A DNA stretch of 64,000 nt, taken from the NCBI GenBank assembly GCA_905221615.1, contig CAJNDT010000510.1, forward strand, positions 61,001 through 125,000, read 5' to 3'. Below are positions 1-9,466 of this stretch, one piece after another (within the stretch, counting starts at the first letter, position 1; every line of letters starts with the position of its first letter). The DNA comes from Symbiodinium sp. CCMP2592 (lineage: Eukaryota > Sar > Dinophyceae > Suessiales > Symbiodiniaceae). The notes below the pieces were generated by a model, which ran no database searches, was not told the DNA's origin, and saw nothing but the letters and a program-made list of their open reading frames with translations. Made by a program: the position numbers and the translations under genes.

Positions 1-1
1 T

Positions 2-167
2 GCTTCCATCATGCGTGCGTGAATGGGTTTTATTTCCCGCCGAAAGTGTAGACAAAGTTTGTCGAAAAAGGAAAACAGTGTTTTCACTTGCGTGTTGTGA
101 ACACTAGACTAACTTTGCCGCGCAGCTTTCGGCTTGAAGATAGGATCAGTGATCCTAGTTTTTTGTC
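2..167 (+). repeat. E1 split direct repeat A1
   Basis: Matches 20758-20922 with one 1-bp indel in a G run and one C/T change. It contains the 17-bp palindrome 141-157 (arms taggatca/tgatccta around G) and TTATTTCCC at 30-38, which is the inverted partner of the B-end GGGAAATAA. Confidence 0.85.
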
Positions 168-2145
168 TGGTAGAAGTAGCAGTGGGCTAGTAGCCCGTCG
201 GATCCAAAGTGATTTTTCTATAGTAGAATTGCTAGCTCCTTTGATCCAAAGTGATTTTTCTGGTAGAGTAGCGGTGGGCTAGTAGCTCCTCTGTAGGGCG
301 TGGTAGTTCCTGTAGCGCCATGGATGGTCCAGGCCGTGCCCTTAATGCAGAGTCTGCATTAAATTAGCACCTTGGCCAAAGCTGGACGGGTTATTAACCC
401 CCTTAGCTGCGTCAGTGACGCTCGCACGGACGCGGCAGTGCCGCATGTCCCTCAGTTCCTGCGTTGTAATCCAGTGGATATACTCGCGCAGGCCATTCGT
501 GAGGATCTCGGACTCAGGAGATAGTTATCTCCTTTTCGCGGTTAGTAACCTGCTGAGTGTCCGTGGGGGCAGAGCCCCGAGGCTTGAGGCTGCCTTGCAG
601 GCATCTTGCTGTTTAGAAAACAGTGTCAACATTGTTGTGACTGCTCAGTGCCGCTTATGCGGCAGCACTGCTGGAGGTTTTCCTGTGCAGCTTCTGCATG
701 TAGCAGTGCTGCGAGCATGCAGGCAGCAGTGCTGCCGATGCCTCGCATCCTAAACCTCAGGTCACTGCCCCGAGGCTTCAGGTTCTCATGCATGCTTTTT
801 CTGTTTGGCACACATGCTGTCTGCAATGCTTGGTGTTGGTCAGGGTTGCCCTGCAGCCTCTGCTGTTGGCGTTTTCTCCAGCGCAGCTGTGCCTGTAGCA
901 GTGCTGCAGGCACGCAGGCAGCAGTGCTGCCTATACCTCGCATCCTAAACCCCAGGGCAGTGCCCCCCTCTTGCATGCTTCTTACTGTTTCGTAAACGTT
1001 CTGGGCAGTACCCCGAGGCTTCAGATCCTCCGCCTGCTTCCTACTGTTTAGTAAACAGTATGTCAATGCTTGCGAAGTCCACGCCAGGCTCTGCGGCCGC
1101 TGCTGTTGATGTTTTCTCCAATGCAGCTTGTGCGTGTAGTAATGTTGCAGTCAAAAAAGCCGCGTACGCTTATGCCTCGCATCATAAGCCTCAGGGCAGT
1201 GCCCCGAGGCTTAAGGTCCCCCGCCTGCTCTTTACTGTCTAGCAAACAGTCTGTCAGTGCTTCGTGTCGGTGAAGTTTTGTTGCGAGGTCGCGCTAAGCC
1301 CTGAGACCGCTGTTGTTGCGGGGTCGGCCCCCAACGCAGCTTGTTCGCAGCGCAGTGCTGCCTGCACGCGGAGAGCAGCGCTGCTAATGCCTTGCTTCAT
1401 AAGCCTACGGGCAGTGCCTTGAGTTTTAAGGCCTTCAGGCATGCTTTTTACTGTCTAGTAGACAGTGATGCCAACGTTTCGTGCCGGTCGCGTTTTGTTG
1501 CAGAGATGCTGTGGGCGAGCAGGCAGCAGTGCTGCCGATGCCTCACATCCTAAACCTCATGGCGGTGCCTCGAAGCACTTTGTGCGTGTAGCAGTGCTGC
1601 AGGCTCGCAGGCAGCAGTTTTGCCTATGCCTGCACCCTAAACCCCAGGGCAGTGCCCTAAGGCTTCAAGCCCTCATGCATGCTTCTTGCTGCTTAGTAAG
1701 CAATAAAACTTCATGCAGGCAGGAAGGGACGCGCTAGGGCAACCAGGAATTGAGAGATCTCTTCCTCGCGTTTAGCAGTGCTATGCGCGTAGCCCCTGTG
1801 ACACCGTCAGTGACGGACATGCAGTTTTTGAGACGAAGTGCCGCGGGCCAGTGTCCATTTGTCGGCAGCTTATGCCTTCATAACTGGTCAGAGTCAGGGC
1901 CTGGGCAGGCTCTGGCTGTCATTTGTGCTCAAGCGCTGCCACTGGCAGTCAAGGCACTGAGCTCTGTGCCGTTTGCTGCCCGCCTCGGTTGGCAAGTTGC
2001 CTCCTCGCTTGTTTCTTGTTGCGCGCAATTCACCCTTTCAACCGTAGACTGCTTTGTGGCTTCGGTTAGGAGGAGCTTCCTCCGTGCGCCATGTTTTCCG
2101 CAGGGCGACAAGCTAACGCAGACAATGCGGCGCAGGCGATGCGTG
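168..2145. other. E1 left interior, non-coding, rich in short palindromes
   Basis: I see no convincing gene here; open frames up to 164 codons lack recognisable motifs. The stretch holds many odd-length palindromes centred on AGT, for example 184-196 (gggctagtagccc), 409-421 (gcgtcagtgacgc), 1042-1060, 1450-1466 and 1804-1816. It also holds the repeat family described at 590-1710. A short direct repeat around 'gatccaaagtgatttttct' occurs near 200 and 241. Confidence 0.6.
590..1710. repeat. Diverged tandem repeat family, about 6 units, left part
   Basis: Units recur near 741, 936, 1173, 1389, 1540 and 1628. Each carries a version of 'cctcgcatcctaaacc', then a gggcagtgccc palindrome, then often a tgcatgctt box and an actgtttagtaaacagt-type palindrome. 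Spacing is irregular (about 90-240 bp). Two more units of the same family lie at about 13.2-13.5 kb, on the other side of E2, which fits E2 having split the family by insertion. Confidence 0.6.
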
Positions 2146-2286
2146 CTAGTTGTGAGTTTGTATTTTGATTCAACTGTGTTTTCTTATCTGTGTCGAAAAG
2201 AACCTTTGCCTCTCACTGCTTTTCGGCACAAGCTTAACAACTAGCGTTCTACTCGTACTGCATCGCATGCAACATTTCTTTTTTCA
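2146..2286 (+). repeat. E2 split direct repeat A1
   Basis: Begins ctagttgtgag and is 141 bp, with one substitution against 12754-12894. It includes ACAACTAGCGTTCT at 2237-2250, the inverted partner of the sequence formed at the B1/A2 junction. Confidence 0.88.
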
Positions 2287-2369
2287 AAACGCTTTGGAAC
2301 AACAGCACGCACTTGACACATCAGCTCTGCTTACCGCATTGCATGGCAGTTTTCCTCCATCTCGACGCC

Positions 2370-2600
2370 ATGGACCCGCCCGAGACAGCAACGCCGGACC
2401 AACTTGTCCGCGCATTGCAGAGCCTCGCAGAAGACTGCATCGAGATGGGGGCTACGCTTCATGAGCGCATTGATACACTTTCGCATCGCCTGCAGGAAGC
2501 CTTGGCCAAAGTTGGCAGTCTGGAGCATCGCATTGCACTCTTGGAAGGCGCGCCGCAGTGCACCGATGCCGTAGATTTCTCTTTTGAAGAAATGGATTGA
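2370..2600 (+). CDS. E2 ORF1: small coiled-coil protein
   Basis: A 76-codon ORF from ATG 2370 (MDPPETATPDQL) to TGA. Residues of about 15-55 form a heptad-like helix (RIDTLSHRLQEALAKVGSL) suggesting a coiled coil; the tail is acidic. It is the first ORF after repeat A1. E3 has a small coiled-coil ORF (23902-24180) in the equivalent first position, which supports it being a genuine element protein, perhaps an assembly or nucleic-acid chaperone factor (inference). The ATG was chosen over upstream in-frame codons because the preceding residues look non-coding. No family recognised. Confidence 0.5.
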   Translation: MDPPETATPDQLVRALQSLAEDCIEMGATLHERIDTLSHRLQEALAKVGSLEHRIALLEGAPQCTDAVDFSFEEMD

Positions 2601-2691
2601 TTGTGTGGTTTGAAACGCACTGCCCGGCATCTCAATACCGCTGCTTGCTCAGCGTTTCTTCAGGTGTTCTTAGCCGGTTTCTTCAGAAGCC

Positions 2692-3045
2692 ATGTCACAA
2701 CGCCAAGGCAATAAGAAGCAACGCCTTGCTACCCCCGAGCTGCGGACCGCAACTCACAGCACTGCAACGCTGGTCGAGGCACTCTTGCATCTTAGCAGCG
2801 ATCTCCCAGCAAGCCCTGGTTTTGTTTTGGGCAGTCTGCCAGAAGTTTTTCTATCGCAACGATCTGCAAGCATTCTTCTCCGCTTTCTCGAGATGTCAGA
2901 TAGAAGACCGCTCTCCTTCACGCATAGCACAGTACATCGACGCATGGCAAGGATATGGGATCTCACGCCCGGAGATCGTCAGATCCTAACAACCAACCTG
3001 CACAGCACAGTGGCATTGCATTATCTTCTTTATCGCACAGCATAG
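2692..3045 (+). CDS. E2 ORF2: small basic protein of unknown function
   Basis: A 117-codon ORF starting MSQRQGNKKQR, with a basic N-terminus followed by leucine-rich predicted helices (VEALLHLSSDL, SILLRFLEMSD) and a hydrophilic C-terminus. It lies 92 bp after ORF1. It occupies the place of the 198-codon second ORF of E3, but I see no clear similarity. Function not recognised; it could also be an exon or broken remnant of a longer protein. Confidence 0.35.
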   Translation: MSQRQGNKKQRLATPELRTATHSTATLVEALLHLSSDLPASPGFVLGSLPEVFLSQRSASILLRFLEMSDRRPLSFTHSTVHRRMARIWDLTPGDRQILTTNLHSTVALHYLLYRTA

Positions 3046-3067
3046 CCTTGCATTGCCGGAGCTCGCA

Positions 3068-3598
3068 ATGTTGGCAACACCCCGCGCAGCATGGGCCTGG
3101 CTTATGGTCGCCTCGGTCTTTGTCGCCTGGCGCCAGCAACTGCAACGCACGGCCCGCACCAGAAGAAGATTTAATGTCTACAGGTATCGCCTTTTGCGTT
3201 TTTCCTTTACCGCCCTGCACTGGAATGCAATGCACTTTGGAGCATTTGCCCTGGATGCCATCCAACGCAGAGCACTGCCCAGCATCACCACGCAAAGCCC
3301 GGGAGACGAGCAGCACAGCTCATGGCACAAGACATGGTCACTGCTGGATAGTCATGTTGTATTCTATCTGATCAGGCATTTTTCATATGCGGATACCCGC
3401 GCATGGCGCGCATCGTCTTCGACCTTGCACCGCACTTTGCAAAGCGTCATGCAACGCACTGGCACTGTGGTTATTGAGGGACGCACTGCAATGGTTTGGA
3501 TTCGTCACTATGACCACGACGTTTTCGCACAGATATTGCCTCCATTTTCTTTCAACCCGCAACGCAGCGCTCTCTGCATAGTTGAATTCCTCGACTGA
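3068..3598 (+). CDS. E2 hypothetical ORF, weak
   Basis: An open frame with ATG at 3068 running to TGA 3596-3598, about 176 codons. Its composition is partly basic (RTARTRRRFNVYRYRLLRF) and its C-terminal half looks protein-like (RTAMVWIRHYDHDVF), but no motif is recognised. It follows ORF2 in a different frame, so it could be the frameshifted continuation of that gene. The density of GCANNGC heptamers in this stretch makes open frames likelier by chance. Confidence 0.25.
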   Translation: MLATPRAAWAWLMVASVFVAWRQQLQRTARTRRRFNVYRYRLLRFSFTALHWNAMHFGAFALDAIQRRALPSITTQSPGDEQHSSWHKTWSLLDSHVVFYLIRHFSYADTRAWRASSSTLHRTLQSVMQRTGTVVIEGRTAMVWIRHYDHDVFAQILPPFSFNPQRSALCIVEFLD

Positions 3599-4285
3599 GT
3601 TTTCGCAGCAACGCATTGCATTGTTTTCATGGAGAAACAGAACGCTCTCTCTGCATTTCTTCATGTTGCATTTTGCATGTCTTAAAGCATTGCTTTTTGG
3701 CTCATCATGCACGCATGCTTTGCTACTTTTTGGCAGGTCACCGCACTGCCTTGCAAGGCCAGTCCCACTGGTCCTTTTTCATTTGTCATCTGCCTCGCTG
3801 GCAGGCGGCATCGCAAATGAACGAGCCCGGCGCCGGCCCCCGAGAAGCCTCTTCTCTTTTAATTGCAACGCATTGCAACGCCAGATTTTCCTTTTGGCTA
3901 CGCAGTGCCAAGCTCAGCATTTTTCTGGCAAGGCCTCCTTGCTTAGACAAAGCGCACCGCTTGCCTCGCCCAGGTCAGCACAGCAAAGCTTCGACTCGGA
4001 GCCTCAGTTGCTTGCGCCAAGCCTTGCTTTGTAACACCTTGTAATTCCCGCCCTGCCCTAACCTGCCCTGCCCAGGTCACGACATCGCCTTCGAGCACAA
4101 CTTCGATGAGGCCATCACAGAGGACCCTCTCGGTTTTCTGCACGCATTGCATTCTCAGCACTGCTCCGAGTGTTTTTCTTGTGCTCTGCATGATTTCTAG
4201 CAGAACTTCAGTATTGCATAGCCTTCTGATCGAGCTTTCTTGCCTTCCCGCACCGCCCCGCCCGCACTGCCCCGCCTAGCCCCGC
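3599..4285. other. E2 spacer without supported gene
   Basis: One open frame (3582-4034) exists but its sequence is low in recognisable structure and rich in repeated GCANNGC words (gcattgc, gcaacgc). I see no RNA gene or promoter motif here. Confidence 0.4.
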
Positions 4286-5238
4286 ATGGCCGGCACGAGC
4301 ACTGCTCTTCAAGCACTGCTCCAAGCGCAGCGAGAGCAGCGCATCATGGCATTCCGTGCCCTTGGCCACGCAAAAATCGACGCCCTGCAAAGCGAGCTGG
4401 CCGAAGCTCGCCTTACTATCTTCGGCCCTGCAGCTGCATCGTCAGCCCAGCCCAGCACTGCAGCGACACCATCCGCACCGCCAACGCAAAACAACAGGCC
4501 CAACCCCCTCCACCAGCACAACCTGTACAGCCAGCCCCGCCCCCAGAGGCCACCCCTCCCGCCACGCCCCGCGCTGCAACGCCCCGCAGAGGACGAGACC
4601 GAGATGGCACTCAGCGCCGCGATGATCGTGCTGGCACTCCGCGCCGCAATCGCACACCGCCCCAGCCACAGCCTCGCCCACGATGGAGTGACGTCGAAGA
4701 TGATTGGGGCACCGCCAGGCCCAGCACTGCAGGCGACGGCTGGGGTGGAAAAGGCCAGGAGTGGGGCGGCAAAGACCAAGACTGGGGGAAAGGCTGGGGG
4801 AAACCAGACTGGAGTTTCCCCCAGCCTGCACCGCACTTCGCACAGCATCTGCCTTACGCGCCCCTCACTGCAGCCCCCCCGCCCTGGCACCAGGCACAGC
4901 AGTGGCAGCACGCACAGCCCTGCCCCGCACCGTGGGGATACCCCCCGCCGCCACCCCCGCACGAGCAGCCACGCCCAGCAACGCACCGCGTGCGAGTATC
5001 ACCTCACATCCATTGTGATGTGAAGTGGTACCTCTCACCACTTGGAGATCAACGCCCTGCGTATCGCAACGCAAAGGGCGACTGGTTGTGCGCCGCAGAA
5101 TGCGAAATGCACTGCAAGTTTGGTGGGGGGGCGTGCAACAAAAAGTTGCGCGACCCCCCCACCGCAGACAGCCATGCCCCGCACCGCTGCAGCAAGTGCA
5201 AAGAGTTGCAAGAGAGGGGGCAGAGTGACTCCGATTGA
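4286..5238 (+). pseudogene. E2 proline-rich protein with Cys/His-rich C-terminus, probably frameshifted
   Basis: The N-terminal part reads well from ATG 4286 (MAGTSTALQALLQAQREQR, helical, about 55 residues). After about 4460-4510 protein-like sequence continues in the frame that ends at TGA 5236-5238: a Pro/Gln/Ala-rich region, an RDRDGTQRRDDRAG basic/acidic stretch, a Trp/Gly repeat (GWGGKGQEWGGKDQDWGKGW) and a C-terminal Cys/His cluster (CAAECEMHCKF ... CSKCKEL) like a small zinc finger. This needs one frame change near 4.48 kb: a mutation, a sequencing error, or programmed. The role is unknown; disordered plus zinc-binding composition suggests an RNA-binding structural protein (inference). 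Confidence 0.5.
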
Positions 5239-5788
5239 GCACTCGGCCCCCTCCTGCTCAGCACAGCCTAGCATCTTTGTAATCCTAGCATTATTGCCTC
5301 GTAATCTAGCACATTGCCTTGCCTTGCACAGCACTCGCAGTGGTCCTTTTTTTTTTTTTTTTAAAGTCGCACAGCAGCACCGCATTTTCCTGACAGCCGC
5401 GCTCGGCTCGATGCAAAAGGATATCGGCACCGCACTGCCACGCACTGCAAGTCTGCCCAGCATTCCAGTTGCGAACACAATGCCTTCAGGACACCGATTT
5501 CGCATTGCCCGGCAAGGCTCGCAATCTTTCGTGCCCCGCCCGATGGCAACTTTTTTTCTGCACTGCATTCTTGTCAGGATTCCCACATCGAGCACGACTT
5601 GGCCCTCGACATCAGGCCCTGCCCGGCCTCTCAGGTTGGCCCGGCCCCAAATGCACTTTCTTGGAGGGGGTTTCTGTCAGTGCCCTGCCTTGCTCTGCAT
5701 GTTGCACTACTTAGCAAGCAATAACAGCACTGCTCACTTAGCATACACGGCCACGCCCTGCAGCCTTTTTTCTGCTCAAACGGTTCAA
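5239..5788. other. E2 spacer with T-tract
   Basis: No supported gene. It contains a T run at about 5347-5362 and repeated GCANNGC words. The end of the spacer (5759-5781, gcagccttttttctgctcaaacg) resembles the sequence before the gag start at 8149-8172. Confidence 0.45.
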
Positions 5789-6178
5789 ATGAGACGCCGA
5801 TGGGCGCTACAGAAACAGCATCGCACAGCCTCGGCTCCGACCTCTCCGATTGAGGTGGAGTCACAGCCGGCATCGCCTCGCAGAAGCTTAACCGAAGATT
5901 TCGAAGCCCATTTGGCCTCGCTGGCCTCGCAGCCTGCATCGCCATGCTTCGACCTGTCTGAAGTGCCCGCCCCGGCACAGCCTTCCATTTCACAGGTTTT
6001 CGCAAAGCAACGACTGCTACAATCGCATCCCAAGACGCCGGCACCGGCACGCCCGAGCCATGGTGACCTTCCCACAGTAGCCGACTTAGCAGTCGGCCCG
6101 ACCTCGCATCACACAACGCCTAAGCGCAGCACTACTTATCCGCCTGACGCTCCCGCCTACAACCTTCGCTGCATCTAG
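5789..6178 (+). CDS. E2 small Ser/Pro-rich ORF upstream of recombinase
   Basis: A 129-codon ORF from ATG 5789 (MRRRWALQKQHR) to TAG. The start is basic, then come Ser-Pro repeats (QPASPRRS, SQPASPCFD) and acidic segments (LTEDFEAHL), suggesting a disordered, possibly phosphorylated protein. The upstream frame is open further but carries no convincing protein sequence, so the internal ATG just after a pyrimidine-rich box was chosen. The recombinase frame follows at 6352. It may be the N-terminal disordered part of the recombinase, comparable to the long acidic N-terminus of the E3 recombinase, separated by an intron or frameshift (inference). Confidence 0.4.
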   Translation: MRRRWALQKQHRTASAPTSPIEVESQPASPRRSLTEDFEAHLASLASQPASPCFDLSEVPAPAQPSISQVFAKQRLLQSHPKTPAPARPSHGDLPTVADLAVGPTSHHTTPKRSTTYPPDAPAYNLRCI

Positions 6179-6351
6179 GAGGCCTCCCACCGCCCCCGCC
6201 TCCCGCACTGCCACGTAGCCTCGCAGGCTCCACCTCAAAGCAAACCCTTTTGCACAGCTCGCACAAAAGTCCGCCTAATGTCCCGCGGCCGCTTCCTTCT
6301 GCTCAGCTTCCGCTGGCACCTCCCAAGCCTCGCAGAGTCACATTCAAGACC

Positions 6352-8018
6352 ATGCGTAACTCACTGACCTCTCGCATGCAGGTCTGCGGCACTCTCTGGC
6401 TCCAGCTAGTCCATAAGCTTGGCACTGCCTCCCTACTTTTACAATCGGTTCAAGCTGCAAAGGAAGCCTCAGAGCACATTCTGGCCGTCATCCGAAATAA
6501 CACGCCCGGCACGCTGGAAAGATACCTTCGCATAGCATCTCTTTTCATGAGTTTCTTGCAAAGCTCAGCAGTTAGCTTCATAGAGGTAAGCCTGCACTGC
6601 CTCCTCGACTTCCTTGCTCTGGCCCGTGCATCGCAAAGCCAAGACCTGGACATTCACCGCATCAGTGCATCATCCTCAATCAAAGCCCTGCGTTGGTTCG
6701 TTAAACAAACGCAATGGCTCTGCCTTAGCAACGCCTTAGAGAGCCCGGTCATCCGGGCTTATTCGCTCAAAGGCACTGCCAAAGATAGACGCGAAGCACT
6801 GCCCATCCCTTGGGCATTGATTGCTGCTTGGGAGCAACGCGTTTGTGATCCCAGCACGCCCTTGACTACCGTTATCGTCCTGGGTGCGGCACTGCTAGCC
6901 ATTCATGCTAGCCTGCGTTTTGGAGACCTGCAACGCATCGATTTTTCAAGCCTCGCACTCTCCACCTCAGCGCTGCACGGCACGTGCTGGGCCACCAAAA
7001 CAACAACGCAAGGCCAGCCATTCGCGGTGACACTTTCTGGTATCACTGGCCGGTGCATAGCCACCTGTTGGACACTGCACTGGTTAGCCGCACTGCACCA
7101 GCTAGTCTCCTCCTCATCGGAGGTTCGCCCAGATTTTCTATGGTTCAGCACAGCTCTGGACCAAAGCTCGCTAGAGGAAATTGCACCAGCCTCATACTGC
7201 ACTGCGTTGCTCAGCCTCAGGTATCTAGCCACACTTCCCTGGAAGGTCAGCGGCAGCGGGCTCTTGCCCAGCGAAGCCATGCAACTAACACTTCACAGTA
7301 TGAAAAGCACCCTGTTGGCAGCCGCAGCGCAACTGCGAGTATACAAAGAGCTACGCCTGGCGCAAGGCCACCACAGAGACAGCGCCAGGCTTTACAGCAG
7401 AAACGACACCTTCGACAGCCTCGATCTCCAACATCGCCTGGCACATGCCTTCAGCACTGGCTGGCGGCCCAATCGCAGCGTTGCTCGGGGAGGGCAAGCG
7501 CCCATCCCTGAACCTCCTTTTCACCTACCCCCAGGTGACCCCCTTGCAAGCATCACGCCTCAAGAGTCCCTCTCGGGGCCTTGGAAAGCCTTCGCATCTA
7601 GGCACGAAGCGCTGCACCAACCCAACTGGACCCAGCAACGCAGGCGTCCACACAAAGCTCGCCCGACATCGTTGAGCAATTTTCGCAAGATTCGCCTGAT
7701 CCTATCGCACCTTTCTCAGATGAAGAAGCCTGGCTCGTGGAAAACGCAGCGCTGCAGCGTCAAAGCTCCGACTCTTCCGGCGAAGAATCCTCTGTCTCAT
7801 CCAAGGAGCCCTTGCAGATTGATGTGGACGGCCCCGCACAGCTATTCGCCTGCACCGGCCCCTGGGGATGCTGGCACTCCCTGTGCCCCCCCGATGAGTC
7901 GGGCGTGCTGCGCACAGCATGCGGCATCAAGCTGGGCACAGCTGCATTCACTTCAGACGCACCGCCACAACCGCTTTGCCGTCGCTCGGCCTGCGTCGCA
8001 CTTCGAAATGGTTTGTAA
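6352..8018 (+). CDS. E2 tyrosine recombinase (DIRS-type YR), C-terminus in another frame
   Basis: Integrates the circular DNA form by site-specific recombination. Starts at ATG 6352 (MRNSLTSRMQVCG). The catalytic signature is visible: box I arginine in HASLRFGDLQRI (about 6904-6939), box II HSMK in LTLHSMKSTLL with Lys where HxxR is usual, then QGHHRDSARLYSRND with GHH and the likely nucleophile Tyr. Up to about 7550 one frame reads as recombinase and stays open to 8079. After about 7606 convincing protein sequence (an acidic Ser-rich stretch DSSGEESSVSS, then a Cys-containing tail resembling the end of the E3 recombinase) is in a different frame ending at TAA 8016-8018. A frameshift or short intron near 7.5-7.6 kb is therefore likely. 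The gag-like ORF follows at 8201. Confidence 0.8.
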
Positions 8019-8148
8019 AAGAAAGAACTTTCTGCACATGCGCCACACAGTTGTTCTTTTCTTTGCTTTCGATCGCTGAGGTCTACACCGAGTGCGCCGC
8101 CCTGCGCTGCACTGCTCTTGCCTCTTGCTGAACTCAACGCTTCTCCCG

Positions 8149-8200
8149 CAGCCGTTTTTCTTGCTCAAACGCCAACCAAGCTTTCTTTGCTAGGCTGAAC
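8149..8200 (+). promoter_or_regulatory. Pyrimidine-rich box before gag start, possible trans-splice acceptor
   Basis: gcagccgtttttcttgctcaaacg (split: gcagccgttttt + cttgctcaaacg) is nearly repeated at 5759-5781 before the 5789 ORF. Here it is followed by ctttctttgctag and the ATG at 8201. Dinoflagellate mRNAs are trans-spliced to AG acceptors after pyrimidine tracts; these sites would fit, but two examples are weak evidence. Confidence 0.3.
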
Positions 8201-9466
8201 ATGGAGTCTCCGGACGCACTCTCGGAACTCCTTTCGCAGATGCAAGTGCCTGAAGCACTCTGCAACGCATTGCACAGCACGGGCATCGAATCGGTACCCG
8301 ATTTCGCCTTTGCCTATAATAGCACCGCAGACCTAGATGTGTTCTGCTCGGACAAATACGAAGAGCTGTGGGGCGAGTTAGGCATATCAGACCCTGAGCA
8401 TAGCCCCGCAATGGCTCGCCTTCGCAGAGCCCTCCGCCGTGCACAATCAATGACAGAAGTGGCAGACACTCCTGCCACACGCATTCCAGAGAGCACAGCC
8501 CAGGCATCGCTTAATGTTTGGGCAGAACACGCACCGCCTCGACTGGACGCATCCAGCATCGCACAGTTGGTGAAAGACTTTCACACCAACTACCCTGGTG
8601 AGCACCTTGACAGCGATGCCATGCCCAGCGTGCGCCTACTTAGCATTATCCATAGGTGGTTTTCCCCAGGAAATTCCATCAGTTGGGTTCCCTGGCAATT
8701 GCGCCTGTCGGAAAAGCAATACCAAGAGCTCATCGAGAGCAAAGCATCGCGCACCATCCGCACCGAAGCAGCCTTCCTCAGCACCGCACTGTTCGATGAC
8801 ACACCGGAAATGCCGGTAGATCATCTTCGTCTCAGCGCTGCATGGCTTGGCAGAATTCAAACAGTCTTCCGCAATGCCATCGCACTGTGCAAGGGAGCGC
8901 ATCTTCAACGCCTTAAGGCATATGATAAAAAGATTTTAGATCTGGCGACACAGTCGCCCAGCGACGCATCGCTCCGCACCGTCACTACACAGGAACTTGT
9001 AGCAGCGGACCGCAAGCTCTGGAGGGAAATCTCCCTCCTGCACGGCTCCGGATGGACTTTGGATGATGCCCTGCATGAAATGACAAGCATCCGCTCCGAC
9101 ATAGGCAATCTCCTGCAGCTCCGAGCCCGCCCTCCTCCGCCCCCGCAGAAGCCACCGCCTCGCCTCCCTAACAAAGGCAACGGCAAAGGCAAGGGCAAAG
9201 AAAAGGGCACCAAAGGCAAACAAGGCACACAGCCCGGAAAAAGACGCACGCCAGGCGAAGGCACCGCACAAGAGGTCAAAACCGCAGACCTCGTGCAACA
9301 GCACGGCAACAAGACCTTTTGCGTCCGATACAACAAGGGGCATTGCAGAAACGCACAGTGCAAATATCTACATGCATGCGCGTATAAAATGCCTAACGGT
9401 GAGCCGTGCGGCAAAAGCCATCCCGCCTGTCAGCACCGCAACCCACAAGAGCCGCCCAGCTCCTGA
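8201..9466 (+). CDS. E2 gag-like protein with C-terminal zinc finger
   Basis: A 421-codon ORF from ATG 8201 (MESPDALSELL). The first 70 residues resemble a helical SAM-like fold (VPEALCNALHSTGIESV). A helical middle follows, then PPPPPQKPPPRLP, a Lys/Gly basic run (KGNGKGKGKEKGTKGK) and a Cys/His cluster, CVRYNKGHCRNAQCKYLHAC (a CCCH-like pattern), followed by CGKSH and CQH. This order (structural domain, basic linker, zinc finger) matches nucleic-acid-binding gag-type proteins. The E3 equivalent is at 27385-28573. It ends with a single TGA, after which the same frame is open into RT-RH, so it may also be made as a gag-pol readthrough product. Confidence 0.72.
   Translation: MESPDALSELLSQMQVPEALCNALHSTGIESVPDFAFAYNSTADLDVFCSDKYEELWGELGISDPEHSPAMARLRRALRRAQSMTEVADTPATRIPESTAQASLNVWAEHAPPRLDASSIAQLVKDFHTNYPGEHLDSDAMPSVRLLSIIHRWFSPGNSISWVPWQLRLSEKQYQELIESKASRTIRTEAAFLSTALFDDTPEMPVDHLRLSAAWLGRIQTVFRNAIALCKGAHLQRLKAYDKKILDLATQSPSDASLRTVTTQELVAADRKLWREISLLHGSGWTLDDALHEMTSIRSDIGNLLQLRARPPPPPQKPPPRLPNKGNGKGKGKEKGTKGKQGTQPGKRRTPGEGTAQEVKTADLVQQHGNKTFCVRYNKGHCRNAQCKYLHACAYKMPNGEPCGKSHPACQHRNPQEPPSS
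9464..9466 (+). promoter_or_regulatory. In-frame TGA between gag and pol of E2, candidate readthrough stop
   Basis: The stop lies in the context ctcc-TGA-AAACCGCAG. The gag frame is open after it for about 1000 codons, and the next ATG in that frame comes only at about 10276, deep inside the polyprotein. The same arrangement with TGA-AAACCCGCAG occurs in E3 at 28571. Confidence 0.55.

Noticed and set aside
1750-2244. A 164-codon open frame starting MRDLFLAFSS
   Set aside because: No motif, palindrome-rich DNA, and it runs across the E1/E2 border into repeat A1.
4309-5595. Several long minus-strand frames opposite the proline-rich ORF of E2
   Set aside because: GC-rich low-complexity sequence leaves the opposite strand open; no conserved motif.
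9230-9460. CCCH cluster of the E2 gag as a host zinc-finger gene
   Set aside because: It lies in frame at the end of a gag-like ORF inside the element, matching the position of the E3 cluster.
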